Shown: piece after piece, positions 62,999-64,000 of the stretch
Numbering within the stretch: position 1 is the first letter of the stretch
Layout: each line of letters begins with the position of its first letter
From: Amycolatopsis mediterranei
Lineage (GTDB): Bacteria > Actinomycetota > Actinomycetes > Mycobacteriales > Pseudonocardiaceae
Direction: 5' to 3'
Assembly: GCF_026017845.1 (NCBI RefSeq)
Contig: NZ_CP100416.1
Span: 4,013,602 to 4,077,601, forward strand
DNA length: 64,000 bases
Program-made: the position numbers and the translations under genes
Notes under the pieces: model-generated
Seen by the model: the letters and a program-made list of their open reading frames with translations, nothing else
Databases searched by the model: none
What the model was told of the DNA's origin: nothing

Positions 62999-63315
62999 GG
63001 GTTTCTGTTCCTTCTGTCGGGAAACATGGGCTGACACGGTCGCGTCTGTTGTCGGCGCTGTGCCCGGCAGCCGGCTCAACCAGGTTGACAGGCGTCCTGA
63101 ATGTCCGGGAGACCCTGGCGACACCGGTACTGTGAGACCCCCTTTCGCCTGGTGCGCCGGATTTCCGGTAGCCGGGCTGACAGCGCGGTGCCCGTGCCCG
63201 ATCAGCCGATCCCACGCCCGTCGCCGGATGTTCACCGGATCGGCACGTTCCCGGTCGCCTTCCGGCGACGTGCGGCAGCCAGCATTCCGGTGCCCGTACG
63301 AGACGAGGAGGTTCC
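62999..63315. other. 317-bp divergent intergenic region
   Basis: Lies between the SDR and RNase gene starts. It contains the SDR ribosome site at its left end and a GAGGAGG ribosome site for the RNase at its right end. No ORF, hairpin or palindrome of note was seen in between; both promoters should be here. Confidence 0.5.
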
Positions 63316-63720
63316 GTGCCCGCTTCCCTGCTTTCCCGGACCGCGCAGCGGCTCGCCGTGACCGTCACCGCGGTGGCCGCCACGCTCGGTGTCACCACCA
63401 CGGTCGCCGACGCCACCGTGTACAGCTCCTGCACGCAGTCGCGCTGCTCGGATGCCCGCTCGGCCAACACGACCTGGCAGAGCAAGGGCTACCCCGGCAC
63501 GCGTGGCTGGTACGACTGGCCCGGCGGCAAGTGCAACTACGCGGGCGGCACCTACCAGAACCGCGAAGGCGAGCTGCCGGCCGGCCACTCGTTCCGCGAG
63601 TTCGACGTCTACCCGCGCACGTGCGGCGCGTCCCGCGACGCCTACCGGATCATCGTCGACCTGACCACCGGCGTGGTCTGGTTCTCGCCCAACCACTACA
63701 CGGACTTCTACAAGATCTGA
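63316..63720 (+). CDS. Secreted guanyl-specific ribonuclease (RNase Sa/N1 family)
   Basis: 134 residues from GTG 63316, with GAGGAGG upstream. The signal peptide runs to about residue 33 (TVADA). The mature domain has the family segment YQNREGELP and the catalytic set Glu95 (FREFDVY), Arg111 (YRIIVD) and His127 (NHYTDF). Their spacing of 16 and 16 nearly equals RNase Sa (54, 69, 85). Cys39, Cys44, Cys73 and Cys103 may form two disulfides. It should cleave RNA after G outside the cell. No barstar-like inhibitor gene is adjacent. Confidence 0.85.
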   Translation: MPASLLSRTAQRLAVTVTAVAATLGVTTTVADATVYSSCTQSRCSDARSANTTWQSKGYPGTRGWYDWPGGKCNYAGGTYQNREGELPAGHSFREFDVYPRTCGASRDAYRIIVDLTTGVVWFSPNHYTDFYKI

Positions 63721-63735
63721 GGTCGAGGCCGTGCT

Positions 63736-63760
63736 CCGGCGCCCGCGCTTCGGGCGCCGG
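63736..63760. terminator. Bidirectional hairpin terminator after the RNase gene
   Basis: Perfect 10-bp arms CCGGCGCCCG (63736-63745) and CGGGCGCCGG (63751-63760) enclose a 5-base loop. It sits between convergent genes, 15 bp after the RNase stop and directly at the stop of the SRPBCC gene. Confidence 0.8.
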
Positions 63761-64000
63761 TCACCCTCTCCCGGCCGCGTGCCCGGCCAAGCCGGTCGCC
63801 ATGCTCCGCATGAAGCGGCGGAGGTATCGCCCGAGGAACCAGCGCAGTCCCCAGCGCGCCGAATAGCTGCCGTGCCACCGGATCCGCGTTCCGCCGCCGG
63901 GCAGCCCGGTCAGCTCGACCGTCGCCCGGTAGTCGCTCAGCTGCGGGTTTTCGGCGCCTTCGTAGGCGAATCGGCGTTCCGGCTCCAGCGCGGTGATCCG
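63761..64000 (-). CDS. SRPBCC-family protein, C-terminal part (cut by window end)
   Basis: The last 79 codons are present, read on the minus strand to a TGA at 63761-63763. The visible strands LEPERRFAYEGAENPQLSDY and ELTGLPGGGTRIRWHGSYSA, and the final helix RYLRRFMRSMATGLAGHA, match the C-terminal half of polyketide-cyclase-like SRPBCC proteins. The N-terminus is beyond the window. The ligand is unknown. Confidence 0.75.
   Translation of the reverse strand, partial: RITALEPERRFAYEGAENPQLSDYRATVELTGLPGGGTRIRWHGSYSARWGLRWFLGRYLRRFMRSMATGLAGHAAGRG

Noticed and set aside
1-64000. tRNA genes, CRISPR arrays, IS elements and prophage genes
   Set aside because: I saw no cloverleaf with CCA end, no regularly spaced repeats, no transposase or integrase and no phage structural genes.

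Overview
The window is high-GC actinobacterial chromosome. Codon third positions are almost all G or C, GTG and TTG starts are frequent, and many adjacent genes overlap by 4 bp. The gene set (DUF305/DUF6153 pair, GH54 arabinofuranosidases, several LuxR-type and OmpR-type two-component pairs, many TetR regulators) suggests a Pseudonocardiaceae soil organism close to Amycolatopsis. That placement is inference from composition and gene content only. I found no rRNA or tRNA gene, CRISPR array, integrase or intact insertion sequence.

Layout. 0-5 kb: metal-handling cluster, with the end of a secreted protein, a CopA-type P-type ATPase, a BlaI/M56 regulator-protease pair, a His/Met-rich DUF305 lipoprotein and a DUF6153 membrane protein. 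5-11.4 kb: small hypotheticals, a flavodoxin-like protein, a CPA2 antiporter, an ECF sigma factor with a zinc-finger anti-sigma, an SRPBCC protein, two broken genes joined head to head (9592-10435), and a TIGR01777 epimerase. 11.4-20 kb: an SNF2 helicase with a SWIM partner, a large NACHT NTPase (candidate antiphage protein) and a UvrD-like helicase. 20-25.8 kb: an arabinan-utilisation block, where a wall-anchored beta-strand-repeat protein and two tandem GH54 enzymes sit behind matching LacI-type palindromes.

26-37.5 kb: a chimeric membrane ORF, an FAD monooxygenase, an AI-2E transporter, two divergent secreted BNR-repeat proteins, a FUSC transporter and an FMN-dependent glutamate-synthase-like enzyme. 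37.7-43.8 kb: an OmpR-type response regulator and kinase followed by a lipoprotein, adaptor, ATPase and permease, forming a MacAB-like efflux or envelope-stress module. 43.8-50.2 kb: a CGNR regulator with a quinone oxidoreductase, an MFS/hydrolase/TetR operon behind two TetR-type palindromes, and a NarL-type two-component pair.

50.4-57.2 kb: a serine hydrolase, a CoA-transferase/AtuA operon divergent from its probable TetR repressor, and a histidine kinase fused in frame to a response regulator that has lost its DNA-binding domain. 57.2-59.4 kb: a visibly lower-GC patch with a secreted trypsin-like protease, a 58-residue membrane protein, strong hairpins and a gene remnant. 59.6-64 kb: an unusual split M15-like metallopeptidase carrying an N-terminal LQRLAGN motif, an MmyB-type regulator, an SDR, a secreted guanyl-specific RNase and the end of an SRPBCC gene.

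The most notable items are the palindrome-linked arabinan regulon that includes a non-enzymatic surface protein, the NACHT gene among nucleic-acid motor genes, the split M15-like peptidase, and the in-frame kinase/regulator fusion.
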